64,000 bases of DNA from positions 7,767,001-7,831,000 of the forward strand of contig NC_132982.1 in NCBI RefSeq assembly GCF_047496725.1, read 5' to 3'. The stretch comes from Anoplolepis gracilipes (lineage: Eukaryota; Arthropoda; Insecta; Hymenoptera; Formicidae). The notes below the pieces were generated by a model. That model was not told the origin of the DNA. It saw nothing but the letters and a program-made list of their open reading frames with translations, and made no database searches. A program made the translations under genes and the position numbers. The number at the start of each line of letters is the position of its first letter. Position 1 is the first letter of the stretch. This document shows positions 1 to 14,262 of this stretch, piece by piece.

Positions 1-179
1 TAACTTCACAGCAATTATTGTATCAAATAAAAAAATACGCATTTTTTAAATAATATAATATAATATACTTTCAGATAACATAATTGAAATCTTTGATTTT
101 TAAAACGTGAAAAAAAGAGACTGCTGACGACAATAGTATTCAATACAGATTCGTATAACAACACAGGTGTCTGAAAGAG

Positions 180-700
180 TCTAATTAACGCTTCGGTTAT
201 TCGGGCCGCTTATGTAAATAAGCGGAAGATGAAGTACCAGCTCTCTCAGTAGCGATCTCGGGCACGAGCGTTTCCGGCAGCGCAGATAATCCCGCAAACA
301 TTCAGAGCGCGCGTTGATTGTGCAACCGTTACTCTTGGCAAGCTATAATGACACCAATTACACGTGACTGGCTGCTATCGCCCGGCAAATCGCCCGGACT
401 TGGCCCGACACGGCACGGCACGGCACGCCCGGCTAAAAACAAATCCGCAGAAAAACATCCTGGGGCGCATTAACGATCGTCGTTGCACGCTCCTTCTATC
501 GCTCCGGATTTCACATCTCGCGCGCACGTCCAACCGCAGAAACGGACCCATGCCATGGGGAAACCACGTGCGCGCGTGAGCGGGCGAGCGCGCGTGTGGA
601 AAACACTTTCTTCTCTGGCGCGTCCGGAAAACCGTGTTACTCTCCGCGGTTTCTCTCCGCGTACGAATATGTAGGCGCGAGCGTCCATATGAAATTCGAC
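180..700. promoter_or_regulatory. GC/CpG-rich island with short GGCAC repeat
   Basis: About 500 bp far richer in G+C than its surroundings. It contains an E-box CACGTG at 361-366, three to four copies of CGGCA at about 409-427, and the 206-225 palindrome. Frames of 60-116 codons occur on both strands at once, as expected when stop codons are rare; none looks protein-like. It may be a promoter or first exon of a gene outside the window. Confidence 0.3.
206..225. repeat. Perfect inverted repeat, 8-bp arms
   Basis: CCGCTTAT and ATAAGCGG are separated by GTAA, inside the GC-rich island at the left end of the window. Confidence 0.6.
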
Positions 701-3700
701 CCGGTGTAATAATAATTAAGGGCAAGACGTATTTTTATTATCTGCCCGCAGATCGACATTACGCCTCGACGTTCAAGAATAGAGTAATAATTTGTGATCA
801 AGAAACATCTTGTAGAATGATATATCACGCCATAGTATTCGGAAATCTACTTGACATGGTTAACTTCACACAACCCGTGGGAAATGTTTCGCTTCTACGC
901 AGATACCCATATTTAGATTTCTCTGTGTATATATAAACGATTAAACTTTTTACAACATCTAACGCACAATGAAATGTTTGCAATTGGCTTCAATTGCAAC
1001 CGATAGATTTATATTTATACGTGCATTCTTACATGTATGCGACTTTGAAGCATTTTACAATCGTCAGATACTTTTCCGAGAAAATCGCACAAGCGACGTT
1101 TCTTCTTTAGGAAAATTGTGTCGCTGTGAAGAATCCGTCGTATCCATAATATATGTGGGTCAATGCATAAGAAATGTGTGAGATGTTTTTCGATACAGCG
1201 TACTTTTTTAGACTAGCTATAAGGTAAACAATGTCTGACACTAAACCGCACATATATCGAACGCCAAAAGTGACAAAAGCAAAAAGAAAATAAATTGATT
1301 CGAATAAGCAATAGCAATATAGTTTTAATTAAATGAGTTTTGCGAGATAATAATATACATTAATTTAATTATAAAGCAAAAAATTAAATAAATTTTTATA
1401 AGACTTTTTTTCTAAACTGCAAAAAGATTTATATATAATAAAATAATTTTTAGTAACCTTATATATATTTGCAAAAGAACTTAATCTTGAGAAATACAAG
1501 GATAAATAGATGAAAAGGAAATTAAAAATTCTCAGAATTTGTAAAAGATAGAAGAGACAAACGGAAATAAGTAGCGCGGTTCCCCTTTTTACGAAAGACA
1601 AAAACATTTTTGTTCATACATATCACTACGCGAATGCAAAGGACACTGACAATGAGTGAAATACAAAGGAGCATAATTCAACATGCGTGCGGTCATGCAT
1701 TCCTTTATACACGAATAACTGCGAGTGTGTTGAATAGAAAGAGAACACTGTATGTCTCTTTTTCTTTTCCCTATCTCTCACATGCTTCAACGATCAACAA
1801 TGCTGAGACGCTGAGCTATGCACCGTGCTATGTCTACCGTATTAACGAAAATTCTGATAAAAGTGATAACGTCCGTGCAACGCGCGAGAACGGCCGTCAG
1901 ACTGTCACGAGCATCTCGCAGATGCAACGTGCATCGTTAGAATACACTTTTCTCAAGACATTGATATAAATATCCCGCTGCGAAAATGACGTTGACATCG
2001 CGTTTGTCGATGGTATGCGCGGCCGCGAGATAGAACAATCACCAGCCAACAAACCAATTTTCTCGGATAACGCGAAAGACAAAATCTTCGCGGTTTCTGA
2101 ATTTTCTCGCGAAATTCTCTCGCTGAGAGAAATGCGACATAAATCGGCGCGTGACGGAGAAATGCGGAATATACTACAAAATTTGCCACTCTGATCTGTA
2201 CAGATATCGAACTTTTTATTCTCTTTAGAGCACGAGTTGGACAAAGAGAGGGGAAATGTGTTCTTTTCACTTTTTCAACACTTTCGACACAGCAACTAAA
2301 TCGATAAAAAAAAAAAAAAAACAACACTGCACTATTTTTGAGCACCTGATGTAGACGACCTGCCAAATTGATATTCGATTGTAAATTAATAAAGAGAGAT
2401 CAAGCAATTAATTTTTTTATACATGAATTATGATGATGATTAGTTAATAGAGTTTTATAAAGACACACTGATGAAAAATTAGTATCTGAATTTACTTTGA
2501 CCTTTTCGTACTTCCCCGTCAATATCTCGAAAAAGATGAGTGGCAAGTTTTCGATCGCGAATCGATCACTGAAAGCGTCATTACCACTCATTGATTATTT
2601 TTTTTGTCGGTCTGTAAATCACAGATGATGTTAACGGTAATCTTTAGTCCATATAGGAATATGAAAGTAAAAAGTTCTGTTTCTTTCCACACTAAATTAT
2701 ATTGAGAACCGTAACTTGACTACGTTAAATCTCTCTCTAATGTTTTTTAGCATTGTTCTGATAACATTAATTGTACATTAATAGAAAATGTAATTCAAAT
2801 GTTCTTCCAAATGTAACCTTTTCTTTCTAACTTTTTCCATTTTAATAAAAAATATTTAAGAGAGATTTAAAGCAAAACTGGATTGGTGCTACTCGCAAAT
2901 AGACATGTTATGTAACTGTAAAAACTATCCTTTACCATATATTCAACATTAGTATACGTATCTTATTGATTGTAAACTGTGTTGTAATTAATTAAAATTT
3001 AGAAAATAACTTTACTTTACTTATAATGTATCTTCTAATATATATTAGGAAATGCAAAAAGACTACATCTTATTACACTACTATTATATAGGTATTTGAA
3101 TTGTGCAATTTATGCTTTAAAAATTCTTATTCGATACAGTATTATATCCATAGCGAAAGATTTGACAAATGACTGTAATGATATCAATATATTTGTTTCA
3201 TATTTAAATTGCTGCATAATAAACTACTGCATATAACACCGCAGCGACTAATCGAGATCAATATTACGCCTTCCTCTTCGATAACGACAGTCGTGCTCAA
3301 TTAAAATGATTAAAGCATCTGCGCGCGATAAAAGCGATTTCAATTAAGCGCTGCGTGATTTAGTGGATGAATCATGAGAATAGGTGTGCATAGCGTGAAA
3401 ATAAAACACGTCGGAAACATTAATTTTAGTCCATCGAGTATACCTGTAGCTGCACTTGTTAAATAATCGAATCTATAATCAGACTTAATTAGAAATCTGG
3501 ACGCATGAAAGTGTTTCGTAATGCAAAATCTTTTGGAAATCTTTATGAAAAAATTTAATCTAGTATTATAATTATATCTATTATATTATAATTATTTATA
3601 TATTATAATTATATCTATTATAATATTTAATATTATAATAATTTTATTCTGTCATTAAAATTTATATCATTTAAGGGTCAATGTATTATTCATTTTCGTA

Positions 3701-6700
3701 TTTAATCATATATACATATATATATATATAATTTGCATTTTTGTTTTCTTTACTTACAAATAAAAACGCAAATATAAACAAATTACGGAGAGGCGATAAG
3801 ATTACATTATTAAATACTTTATCAAACAAAATCTTACGTAAGTATAGCAATATGTCTCCGAGAAGTGTCTCTTGTATGCTTAAACTTTTTGATTGAACCA
3901 TTGAAATATTGCTATCAAAGTAGTGCGCTTACGTAAAGCTTACACGCGCTGCTACAAATACCTCAATAATGAGAATAAAAATCAAGATGCCTTTAATTGT
4001 ATATCGATATATGTACATTAGTGTCACAGCATTAAGGTCGTGTCCACGTTAGCTTCGCGTGACTTCCGCATTACGAGATAATCCGTTATACAAAAAAGAC
4101 GGCCTATGAAATTTAATTGCACACTGATGCAATTAATTACGCTTGTAGCACATTCTCGCGGCACTAGCACGTAGTCTTTTTAACAAGCCATTTAACAAGT
4201 GTGCAAGCGATCATATATATTATTCAAGAGACGTACGATTTATTGTTAAAATCTACAAGCAAATATGAAATAAACTAAATACTAAATTAATTACATGTGC
4301 ACAATTACGTTATCTTCGATAATATTAAATAGATATATATGCAAATTTTTGTAACTGTAGCAATTAATTGCAACGAAGAAACTCTATATTTATTGTGCAT
4401 ACAATTGTTTGAAATTAATTTTTCGGAAGAAATTTTTAATTACGTATATGAAATTGATATATATAGAGAAATTTTTAATTACTTGTATGAGATCTTTCTT
4501 TAAATGTGTACTAGTATAATTTGTTGTGTCTTGTGATTTTTACAATTTCTTTCCTCCATGCAATTCGAATTGAAAAACATTGTGTTACCGCAAAATCTGA
4601 TTATTTCGGTAACATTAAATGCGCAGTGAAAGATACTAAAATTTCTTGTAACTAGAAAATAAAATGCAAATATAAATTCTAACATAAGAGTCAAATAAGA
4701 CTTTTGACAAAGATTGACAAGATAAATAATGCGGTGAAAATATTTTTTGATGCAAAAATATTACAAACACTTTACATATTTAATCAATGATATAAATTTA
4801 AGAGACCTAGCTATATGACACGTTCATATGTAAATATTAATCACGATAAACTGACCAATTTGAACTTAATATAAAGATGTTTTATATTGTGATATACATA
4901 TATACTGCATTTTGACTGCACTATTTTATTTAGAGTTGCGAATAACATTAAAAAACTAATAATAAATTAACGTTCAAATATATTTAAAAATCATTGCATT
5001 AAACATAATTGCATTTATTTTATATTATTCCGTCCAAATGAACAATCTGAGATGAAAAAAGTTATGAATAAAACTAATTTTATTTCATTACTTCTTATAT
5101 TTGTCGTCATACTACTCCGTCATATCACATTTATGTGTCTACAATAATTTTAATTGTACGTCTTAATCTCAAATGGCCAGGCACGTGTGACATACTTGAC
5201 GTTTTATATGACAAGTTTTGTTTCCTGTTCTACGTTTTGTGAGTCGCTTACCCTTTCTTGCTTTAATTAACTTCCCATGGGAAATTAAAGTGCACCAGCG
5301 GTTATATTTGACAAACTTGATTCTAAAGTTAACGAGATTTACAGATTCATAAATTCTGTGAACGTCATGAAGAAAGAGGACGAACTTTACGCACAAATCT
5401 TTTCGTAGATAATAGGGCAATTGCAATGAATATAATTTTAACGATCCATAAAATTATTTACTAATTTGTCATATTTATTAATCTACTTATTAATTGTCTG
5501 TTTGTGTCACCAAATACATACTTCTTTAAATCAAAATAAATACTGCAGAAATCGATAAAAAAAAGGAGAGAAAGAGAGATAATATCTCCTAATAGAGTCT
5601 GGAATTATTTCTTCCAAAGATTATTTTATTAAAGGTCACTATTTGTTGCTTTTTATAAATAGATACGATTATTTATCCGACAATATTTCACATTAAGAGC
5701 GAGACATTTCGAGGGCGTTGTACTTATAACGGCGAACATTTGCGGTTTTAGGATACTACAAATCTGATAATTGGATATTATGTAAAACATACGGAGAGAT
5801 ATGCGCACGAACATTATATTTAATGAGTCATTACATAGGCATCGAATGGTCATGTGTTTAACCGACATTAACGAAACTGGTTTAAGGAACAGATGTTATG
5901 CTGCGTGCTCACGCAGATATCGCGCCATTGCATGAAGTGTCTCAAAATGCCTTCGCGTTCTGGTTGATAGTGATATAAGAGGTGTTGCCGGCGTAGAATG
6001 TTCAAGCATTTCATATATGTTTCAGAATATTTCGTAATTAGATTGAAAGCGTAGAATAATTTTTGAAGGTAATGTGTGTGAAAAATGTGCTCGTAAGAAA
6101 GTCAACGTTATATTAGCATTATTCTCAAATCTATTCGAGCAACTATTTAAAAAAAAGAAATATATTTATACATAATTCATAAATATATAATTTCATAAAT
6201 ACGTACGCAAATGAGATAGAACTGTGTTCTCTAATAAGTATTACAATCTTTCTTAATAAGCTAAAATAGCATTTTTACATTCTCTTGTTATATTATATAT
6301 ACATTCTGCTCTAGAATCACTTTTAATTTAAATATTATATATAATATATGTTGTAGGCTTCTTGTAAAATCCTTTTTCACAAAAAGGCTGAGCTTTCCTA
6401 AAAATTTAAAACGAATCTGCGACGTATATTACAGAAAAGATATTATATAATATTTATATCATTGTAACTAAAATTTGATAAATAGTAGTTTGAGAAAAAT
6501 TTTATGTCTGTGAATCCAAGAGAGTTTTCATTTTTATTAAATATCATATTATTTTTTAATCTTTCATGTTTTTTTATATATCTTTCTTTTTTTTCATCTA
6601 ACATTACACACTTTTTTTAAATATCTGCGTTTTATTTAGAATGCGTTTAACGTTGCATTAGTATGCTATACAGATTAATGCGAATATTTAATGTAAATTA

Positions 6701-7430
6701 ACTTTAATTGGAATTATTTTTATTAGCCCGACAATAATTACATTGTTTTTATTCTGTCGCGTTACGTGAGAAAAATAAAAAAATGTGATTTATTGATAAA
6801 TATACGTGCATATACATATTCACGATATTACGTAAATATGGAAAATATAGAGGATATTAATATTCTGATATCTTTTGACGATATTTCGAGCATGAAAGAC
6901 GAAAGGGCAGAGTTACTCGCAGTTCATTAATGAATTTAACGAGCGGTTTGCGCTCCACCTTTTACGATAAGAATCACGGTTCATTGAAGGCATAACTTGA
7001 TGCTTGTTTTCGGCAAATTAAGTCGACAATCACGATCTGAAGTAAATTAATATTAACTTCGAAATCATTTGTCTGTTTTTTTGACAACAACAATTTCAGA
7101 TTGTTATAAATATGCAAACCAAACCAAATATTATAGATATAAAAATATTATATAAACAGTAATCATTTGATAGAAAACGATAAAATATTTTAATGTGTGA
7201 TATTTATCAATAAGAGATATAGTAATGTATAAATATATTCAATAAATGTATTAATTTTTGACAAATAATTAAAAGTTAACTATATAAGGACATATTAATT
7301 AATCTACTTGAAAGATAAAGTATATAAATGTTCAATTTTATTATCTAAGTTTTTATTCTCTTATTTCTCTTGATGCTTTCATATGCTATATATAAATAAT
7401 TTAAAAACACAAAGTTTATTTCAGGCTGCA
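701..7430. other. AT-rich non-coding DNA
   Basis: Apart from the small tandem repeat at 3565-3645, only low-complexity A/T sequence, short homopolymers (A16 near 2306) and chance ORFs of 60-137 codons with biased composition (Phe, Ile, Tyr, Lys) are present. Slightly GC-richer patches at 1,860-2,200 and 5,880-6,000 hold nothing recognisable. Confidence 0.6.
3565..3645 (+). repeat. AT-rich tandem repeat, period about 37 bp
   Basis: ATTATAATTATATCTATTAT begins at 3565 and again at 3602, followed by further TAATAT-rich sequence. Low-complexity DNA. Confidence 0.6.
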
Positions 7431-7435
7431 TGAAT

Positions 7436-7860
7436 CACACAATTAATTAATCGCGGAAAAGTAAAATACATATCGCCGTTGCCTTCGGCGTCACCCAGTT
7501 TGCGCATATGCAAATGTAATTGATCGTCAATGTTGAATAATGAAAAATATTGTCGAGCTTATATAAGGGCAATACTCGCGGCAAGCAGAAATCACACGGC
7601 ATCACCAAAGTGGGTGTACAGAGATCGATTATACCAAAGGGGCGATTAAGCGATTGCGCAGAGAACCGTCAATCGAGAATCAACAATTGTTCGCGCTCCC
7701 ACGTGTTTCCGGAGATGGAATGATTAATAAGGATTTTCACCCAGGGCGTCCGTGTGTAGCGTTAGTCTAGAATGTCGCCCACGGCGGCACATGAAAAATG
7801 CATTTCGACAATGCACTTAGCGCCGTTTCATCTTTAGTACAACCCTTATTGTTAAGTAAC
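7436..7860. promoter_or_regulatory. Putative regulatory island with POU octamer and TATA box
   Basis: A GC-richer block includes ATATGCAAAT (octamer core ATGCAAAT, near 7507), homeodomain-type TTAATTAAT, a CGCCG/CGGCG hairpin near 7475, and TATATAAGG near 7560 followed about 30 bp later by AATCACAC. It suits a conserved enhancer or core promoter; no ORF follows that I can recognise. Confidence 0.3.
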
Positions 7861-10800
7861 GAAATTTTCAATCGATTAATCAATACTTAAAAAAAATGGT
7901 TGTTTTGAAAGACGAGTAAAAGTATTTTAAAATTGAGATATATAATAAATGTTTACTTCTTTTCTTTAACAAAATATAACCTTATGTAATATTATATGTT
8001 TAGGTTTTTTATTTTTTTCAAATATTATTAAATTAGTTATTCGAAATCCGTAATATCCGAAGAATGTTAAAATAGTAATAAAATAATCAATGCACACGTA
8101 TAATCTATATTTACCAATATTAATTAGTTTAAAATATACCATGTAAGTTTATTTTAATGTAAAAAAAAGTATAATTATTCTATTTTACATTGTAATTTAC
8201 AGATATAAGAGAGAGATAGTAATTTATAAGTTCATTCAAATACTTGATTAATAAGATGTGATGTATCTTTTAAATTTGACAAAGATCGTGCAAAGAACAG
8301 TTTGGCATATATTTCGACCGCTGTGAAATCTCCCTTTGCATTCGCACATGTATGCAAACGACATCGATATAATTCGCTTTCGGATTTTTATAGTGTATGC
8401 ACGAGCGATGCAATATCAGACTCCCAGCGGAGACGTACGAGTCACGAGATAAAATCTCGAACACGTATGTAAGGGTTTGCCATCGGGAACGCGACTCATG
8501 TCGTCGTCCTCGTCGCCTGCCATTGCATTCCGCGATACGTAATGCTCCGCGAAAGCTGCGTCACCCGCATTACAAGCCGCATATACATTCACCGGTCCTG
8601 TTGCTCTCTCGCTCGGCGTTATCGTGGGAAGGTCAAGTTGCTTTCCACATGGAATTCAGATTACTGCAGAAATTGTGCGAAATTGTCTAGTGTCGAGGAA
8701 AATAATACAGAGGGAAAACAAGAAAAAATTGAAAAGAGAAAATTGAAATAATTTTACATATGTATTCATTTTTAAGATGCCGGAAGTTCTTCGGTATTTT
8801 ATAGTTTGTTCGAATTCACGAGCCGGCAGTTTCAAATAAATTCAAGCGATCTTTTACGCCAATCACTTCTGACATTAAATTTATTTTTAATCAATGTATT
8901 GTTTGATTAACATTATCCTCCCTCTCGTGTTAAATTTTTGTAATTACATAATTAAATTTTTATCAATTATTGACCCTCTCTTTCACGACTCCACTTTATT
9001 TCTATTAATTTTACTATTTCATTCAATTATAAACGTAAAGACAGTTACATCTCTTTCACGAGCGTGCTGCACTAAGCGGTCAGGCGAAGATAAGCTTGCA
9101 GCAAGCGGAGATGCATCCAGCAGGACAGCACGTGCTGGCGAACACGAATGGCCTGCATATATATTGCGGATAAACGTAGCATCTCTTCGTTTTCTCCTCC
9201 GTCTGCCCGCTACCGTGATGTAAGCACGTACACGCGGCAATTCCACAGCGCGTAACACGCAAGTCCTTACAAGGTAGCATGCATTCCGCACGGTAGACAC
9301 CGGTGGTAACGAAGTACCGTCGCGATTCGAAATCGTTTCTCTCCCGACCCTTTAGTTAAACAAAAACGAAAGAAAAAAAAAAAAAAAAGAATAAATGAAC
9401 CAGTTTGCGATGGCGAATACAAAGGCTATTGGCATCGAGATACTGTACAATATGAGAGGAAAAGATGTATGGCATCATTTAAGCTTCGAATGTTCCCGAT
9501 TGGCTGAGAATTGAAAGGGATTACCACAAAAAAAGTTGCATAATTTATTTCGTTTTTTACCAAATAACATTTTAATTTAAATCATTATCTTAAAATTAAT
9601 TACCTTTTTTCGCTCGAAATTTTCTAGTTAATGTTTGTATAATAATTTATATAAAATTGAATAAAGTTTAATAATTTTAATGAAACGTCTCGTTTGATTT
9701 GGCGTTTTTATTCAGAGGTTTTTTAACATTTGAAAATATTTGTCGTTGCATTGAGTACAACGTTTCAAAGTCCCTTCAAAAGGATGCACAGAATATAATC
9801 GCGTGAATAATAGTATACGATAAAAAAACAGGATGTGTATTCAGCATACACTTTATCCGTAAAAGTATAATCAGCAGATAACAATTACACGCACATCGCG
9901 TTTATTAGCGTCCCGAGTACCTCCACAACCGCAGCCACGAGAAAGTGTATGTTTCAGGACGATGAAGATATCGCACGGTTTAATGACTTCTTCAGCGTCT
10001 CGGAAATACTCGGCATTGCTGAGCAATTGAATGTTGCACTTCCCACACATATGAATCAACCATTTTAATTATTTTATATGAATATAAATTCCCTTTTTTA
10101 ATTTAGAAACACGTAATTTGCATTTTGCACAATTTTATATCACAATATTAATATGTATAAATATATATTGCAGCAAGATGTTTGTAAAGTACGTATTCTA
10201 AAAAATGTGCGTAGAAAATATTATTTGCGCGCATTAACCAATAGTATTTGGAAAGTGAATACGGCCAATGATACAAGAATGTTACGACTTCCTTCTATGC
10301 GTATCCTGTATCGAATGTTTGAATATGTATCAGGCTGTCAAGTTTGCAATTTCACGGGATAGTGTGCAGCTCGTTGATCAGAACGCGTTACTTCCGGCGA
10401 AAACTATTTTTTTATTGCTCTCATTTATACAGGCAAAATTTTTACACTTTTGCGTACACAGCGTTACATATTCAAGTGCCAGTATATTGCACAAGTTATG
10501 TTTTTCATTCCGCGGAATTCGTGCGACCGACGTATTTGCTATTCATTATGCAATATGCATGGTTTTGCAATTTCGACTTTTGTCAGTCATAAAGTCGTTC
10601 TCAAAAAGATCAGTGACATACTCGGTGAAATAAAAATTATTATATTTCGCAAATTACTTATTCGTAGGTAATTTAGTTAACATTTCAGTCCTTGTATTAG
10701 AGATTGCATTAACTGGTATCTTATCCCGATTCGCTTCGTAAGTTCTAATGAAATATGTATTTCACAGTTACGTTATTGGCAATTAAAATTCAAATGTAAA

Positions 10801-12380
10801 ACGTCTACAGTTTCAGAATTAAAATTCACATGAAGAATTAAAATCAGCGATATTGATTTCGATTTAAAAATAAACCTGAGAAATTGGTTCAAACTGTGAT
10901 ATATTAAATAAATAAATTTTAAAAACTAAACTTTTCATCATAAAACCGAACCTATTTAATAAATGGATATTTTGTGATTATTTATGTGATAAATCATCAT
11001 TTATAACTAATTGTAATTCTGCATTGAAAATTTTTTAATTGCGTATTGAAACTGCAGTATACCATATAATAACGAATACTCTGTAAGAAATCGAGGAAAG
11101 TTGTTCATCGAATACATTGCCAATTTTTGTTAAGTTAAAATCGATTAATAGGTACATCACGTATGCTAGCAATGAGTAATCGCGAATTACTGCGGAAAAC
11201 CATCGTCCAAACTGTTACATATTTGCAGGAAGTATCCGATGTTTAGCATTTCTAGAGTCTAAGATAACCATCGTTAAGATAACAACCCCTACAACCGTTT
11301 TCTTTTCATGAAAGGCTAAATATCTAACACATCTTTATGCAATAGGTACCTTCAAACTATTATTTACAAATTCTTTAAAAGTATATAATTTATTATTAAT
11401 CAAAATTATATTTAATATTAAATCGCATACAAAAAAACCTTACTTCATGTAATTTTTGCAAATCTTTTTGTTTTATTTTTAATTTGATATAAATGAACAA
11501 AAAATCTTTCTTTAAACATTTTTTTATATAAATCACATTTTGTTACATAAATAAAAAATAAGTATATAAAAATTTTTATTTATAGTATTTTATATATAGC
11601 ACGTTAAAGTTTCTTCTATTCATAAATTTTCAAAGAGAGTTAGTTTAACGATAGCAAATTAATAAAATTAATTTTGTCAATCATCTAGCTTATAATTATA
11701 ACCTGTTCGCTTACTTTCAATTTTCAATCTGACCTTTGCATTTATTTTACTAGATTGGTTCCGCTCTATATACACGCAGTTGCACTCTCGTGTGTCTAAG
11801 TACGTATAATTAAAACTATGCGTGACATTTATACAGGTGTTTCCATTACAACAGATTCGCGAGAAGAAATCAATTCCAGAAATAATTCGGCATCTCTTTC
11901 GCCTTCACGAAAAGATACAATTCCCATATTAATTATCCTATCCTATATTAATTATCTTATATATTAAATGTATTAATATCATAATAGAGAAATAAGTTTA
12001 AAATAATCATGCAAATACGCAATATTCTGTGAACTTATTAAATTGGTTTCTATCCCATACGTAATAACGATTAAAAAGTTGTGAGAAATCATGTAATAAA
12101 TAATAAAAATACGAGCGTATACAAAATATTTCGTTCCTCTTAATAAATCACAATGGTTTTTAATAAAAAATCTAGTTACCATTAATATGATATAACATTT
12201 AATACAAAAAAATTAAAAGAAACGGTTTTCTGTCAAAAAAAAGAAAAAAAAATTCATTTGAAAGTCTGTTTCAACTTTAAAAAATACGTAATCATGAAAG
12301 CTATAATGGGATAAGCCAGCATACAATGTACGCGCGTATATAATATACACTTATGTGTATCAACGCCGTAATAAGGTTCG
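7861..12380. other. Non-coding DNA with two GC-richer patches
   Basis: AT-rich except near 8,280-8,700 and 9,050-9,345. The second patch carries a plus-strand frame with a natural-looking stretch (SGEDKLAASGDASS) but no clear start or paired splice sites. A16-A18 runs near 9371 and chance ORFs near 10.15-10.67 kb complete the block. Confidence 0.5.
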
Positions 12381-12389
12381 ATGAATTGA

Positions 12390-13345
12390 AAGGCCGAATT
12401 TAATAAGAGCGGTTTACACTGTATATACGGTTGTGTATATTGTATGTACCGGATAACCGATACATTCTCCGAAACGATCGTACGTTGCAATTCGTTTCGC
12501 ACGAGCGGCCGCGCGATTTTCGAATCTTTCAAATCGCGCGCTCAGCTGGACACGTTGTATCCTTTTTTTTTTCCTTTTTGTGGCAACGTACGCGACTTAG
12601 GATATTAAATAATGCTTCTCTCGGGTCGGTCACTTTCACTCACCGTATACGACACGTTTTGCAGCAACCGTAGCAATTCGCGGGTGTTCGGACAAACCGC
12701 AGATCATGCTTGTCACTGCACGCGAGATGTAAAAGTAGATCGGTTTAACAGTCAGGACTGGATTTAAACCGTTGGCGCATGCAAACTTTACATTATCATA
12801 CACGCGTTTAAAGGATTAATCTCAGGTTAACGAGGTCTTTCTCGAGAAACCGGAACTTTCCGTTAGTTGCGCGCGATCCGATCTTCATCCGCGAAGTCGT
12901 GTGCCATTTTTTCATAAAGTTCGAGGGGTTCGACCGACGGCGCGCCTTCGAGGCAGATATTAATACCTGATCGATATTACAAGCTTTTCCACTGCCAACG
13001 CACGGTTAGGTTGCGGGTTATCACAATTGCAATCGTTAACGGTCGGTCGCGGCAATTTCGGCCGCACTTCCTTCGCTGATTCGCTGCACGCGCACATGAT
13101 TCGTGAGATCTTCCGAGAGAAAGTCTCGGCGAAAACAATGCACGTGGGTCTCTCTCCCTCTTTTTTTCTTCACCCGATTTAATGCGTGTAACGCGGGACA
13201 ATAATTAAGGACACACTGCGAAATACAACGCATGAACTGCAGGTCGATCTCGTGGTCGCATTCGTGAATGTTCGCTTCTCGATTAAAGGCAAACTTGCAC
13301 TCTTCACAAACATCGTGAACAACTTAAAGTATATTTCACTGCAAT
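12390..13345. promoter_or_regulatory. GC-rich island, function unknown
   Basis: Nearly 1 kb with frequent CpG, including GCGCGCGATCC and GGCGCGCC words. The minus strand at 12,970-13,200 is open in all three frames over 150 bp or more, so no single frame is favoured. One of these ends at a possible donor (ATCAG before GTATTA near 12,970). Conserved non-coding DNA or a 5' exon are both possible. Confidence 0.3.
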
Positions 13346-14262
13346 GTTCGGAAAAATAAAATCTACACATGATCTATACAAATATAATTTCTCCGCTCAT
13401 GACATTTCGGACATATAGATTTATATGTTTAAATCACGAACATTACTTACATTTATATACTATGTTGCATACAAATTTTCATCAAGATTAAATAATTTAT
13501 TGATAACCCTTATTAATATATATAATAAATATTTAAATAAATAAACAATATTTAAATTATTTAATTGTAATTATTTAATTTTTATATATATTTAAATAAA
13601 AAAATAATTAAACAATATTTCTCCTTTATATACTAACACGGATATAATAAGGGTTTTTCTAAGATAATTATACTTTTTCTGACTTTCAATATGGTCGACA
13701 AAATAGCGAACCGTGTAAATTCACCTTAAGCTCCTTCTACGATAAAACAACCTACGCGCCGATTCGTCCTCCTTTATATCCTGATCTTTAATTTATCTCC
13801 CGTAGCTCTTTTGTAATAACCACTGTGTAGCATGTCCTTGTCACGAAGGTAACGATTTATTGCACACCTCGTACATATTGGCTGTGACGAAATGCTACCT
13901 GCTTTGCATGAGCGTCCCTATTAAACGCGTAGGTGCGAGTGATTTATATATGAATTTCTAAGCATCTCGTTACTATCATTCTCTATTAAATCTATACCTC
14001 ATATAATTATCCAATTAACTCGTATTGTCATTAGCATGTGCTTCATATTCAATATTATGTTACGACATTAAATATAATATATATTATAAAATATATATAG
14101 ATAATAAATATATATTCAGCAGACACTCTATGTATAAAAATATATATATATATATATTTATTTATTTATATTTTAAACGCATAATTTGTTTGGCTGGCAG
14201 ACTGGTGTGTAAAGCTGACGTCTCACTTTATGATTTTGGAAATTCACTAATTGTTGAGAATT
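13346..14262. other. AT-rich non-coding DNA
   Basis: Low-complexity A/T sequence with TATA-type microsatellites near 14,070-14,165. No gene or element seen up to the foldback element. Confidence 0.6.

Noticed and set aside
375..725. 116-codon minus-strand ORF, very Arg-rich
   Set aside because: Arg/Ala-rich composition is the typical product of a wrong frame in CpG-rich DNA; overlapping frames exist on both strands.
9019..9300. Opposing ORFs of 93-109 codons
   Set aside because: Frames on both strands overlap in a GC-rich patch; no start context, splice pair or recognisable motif decides between them.
12977..13233. Minus-strand ORFs of 74 and 65 codons
   Set aside because: All three frames are open in this GC-rich island, so open length carries no information.
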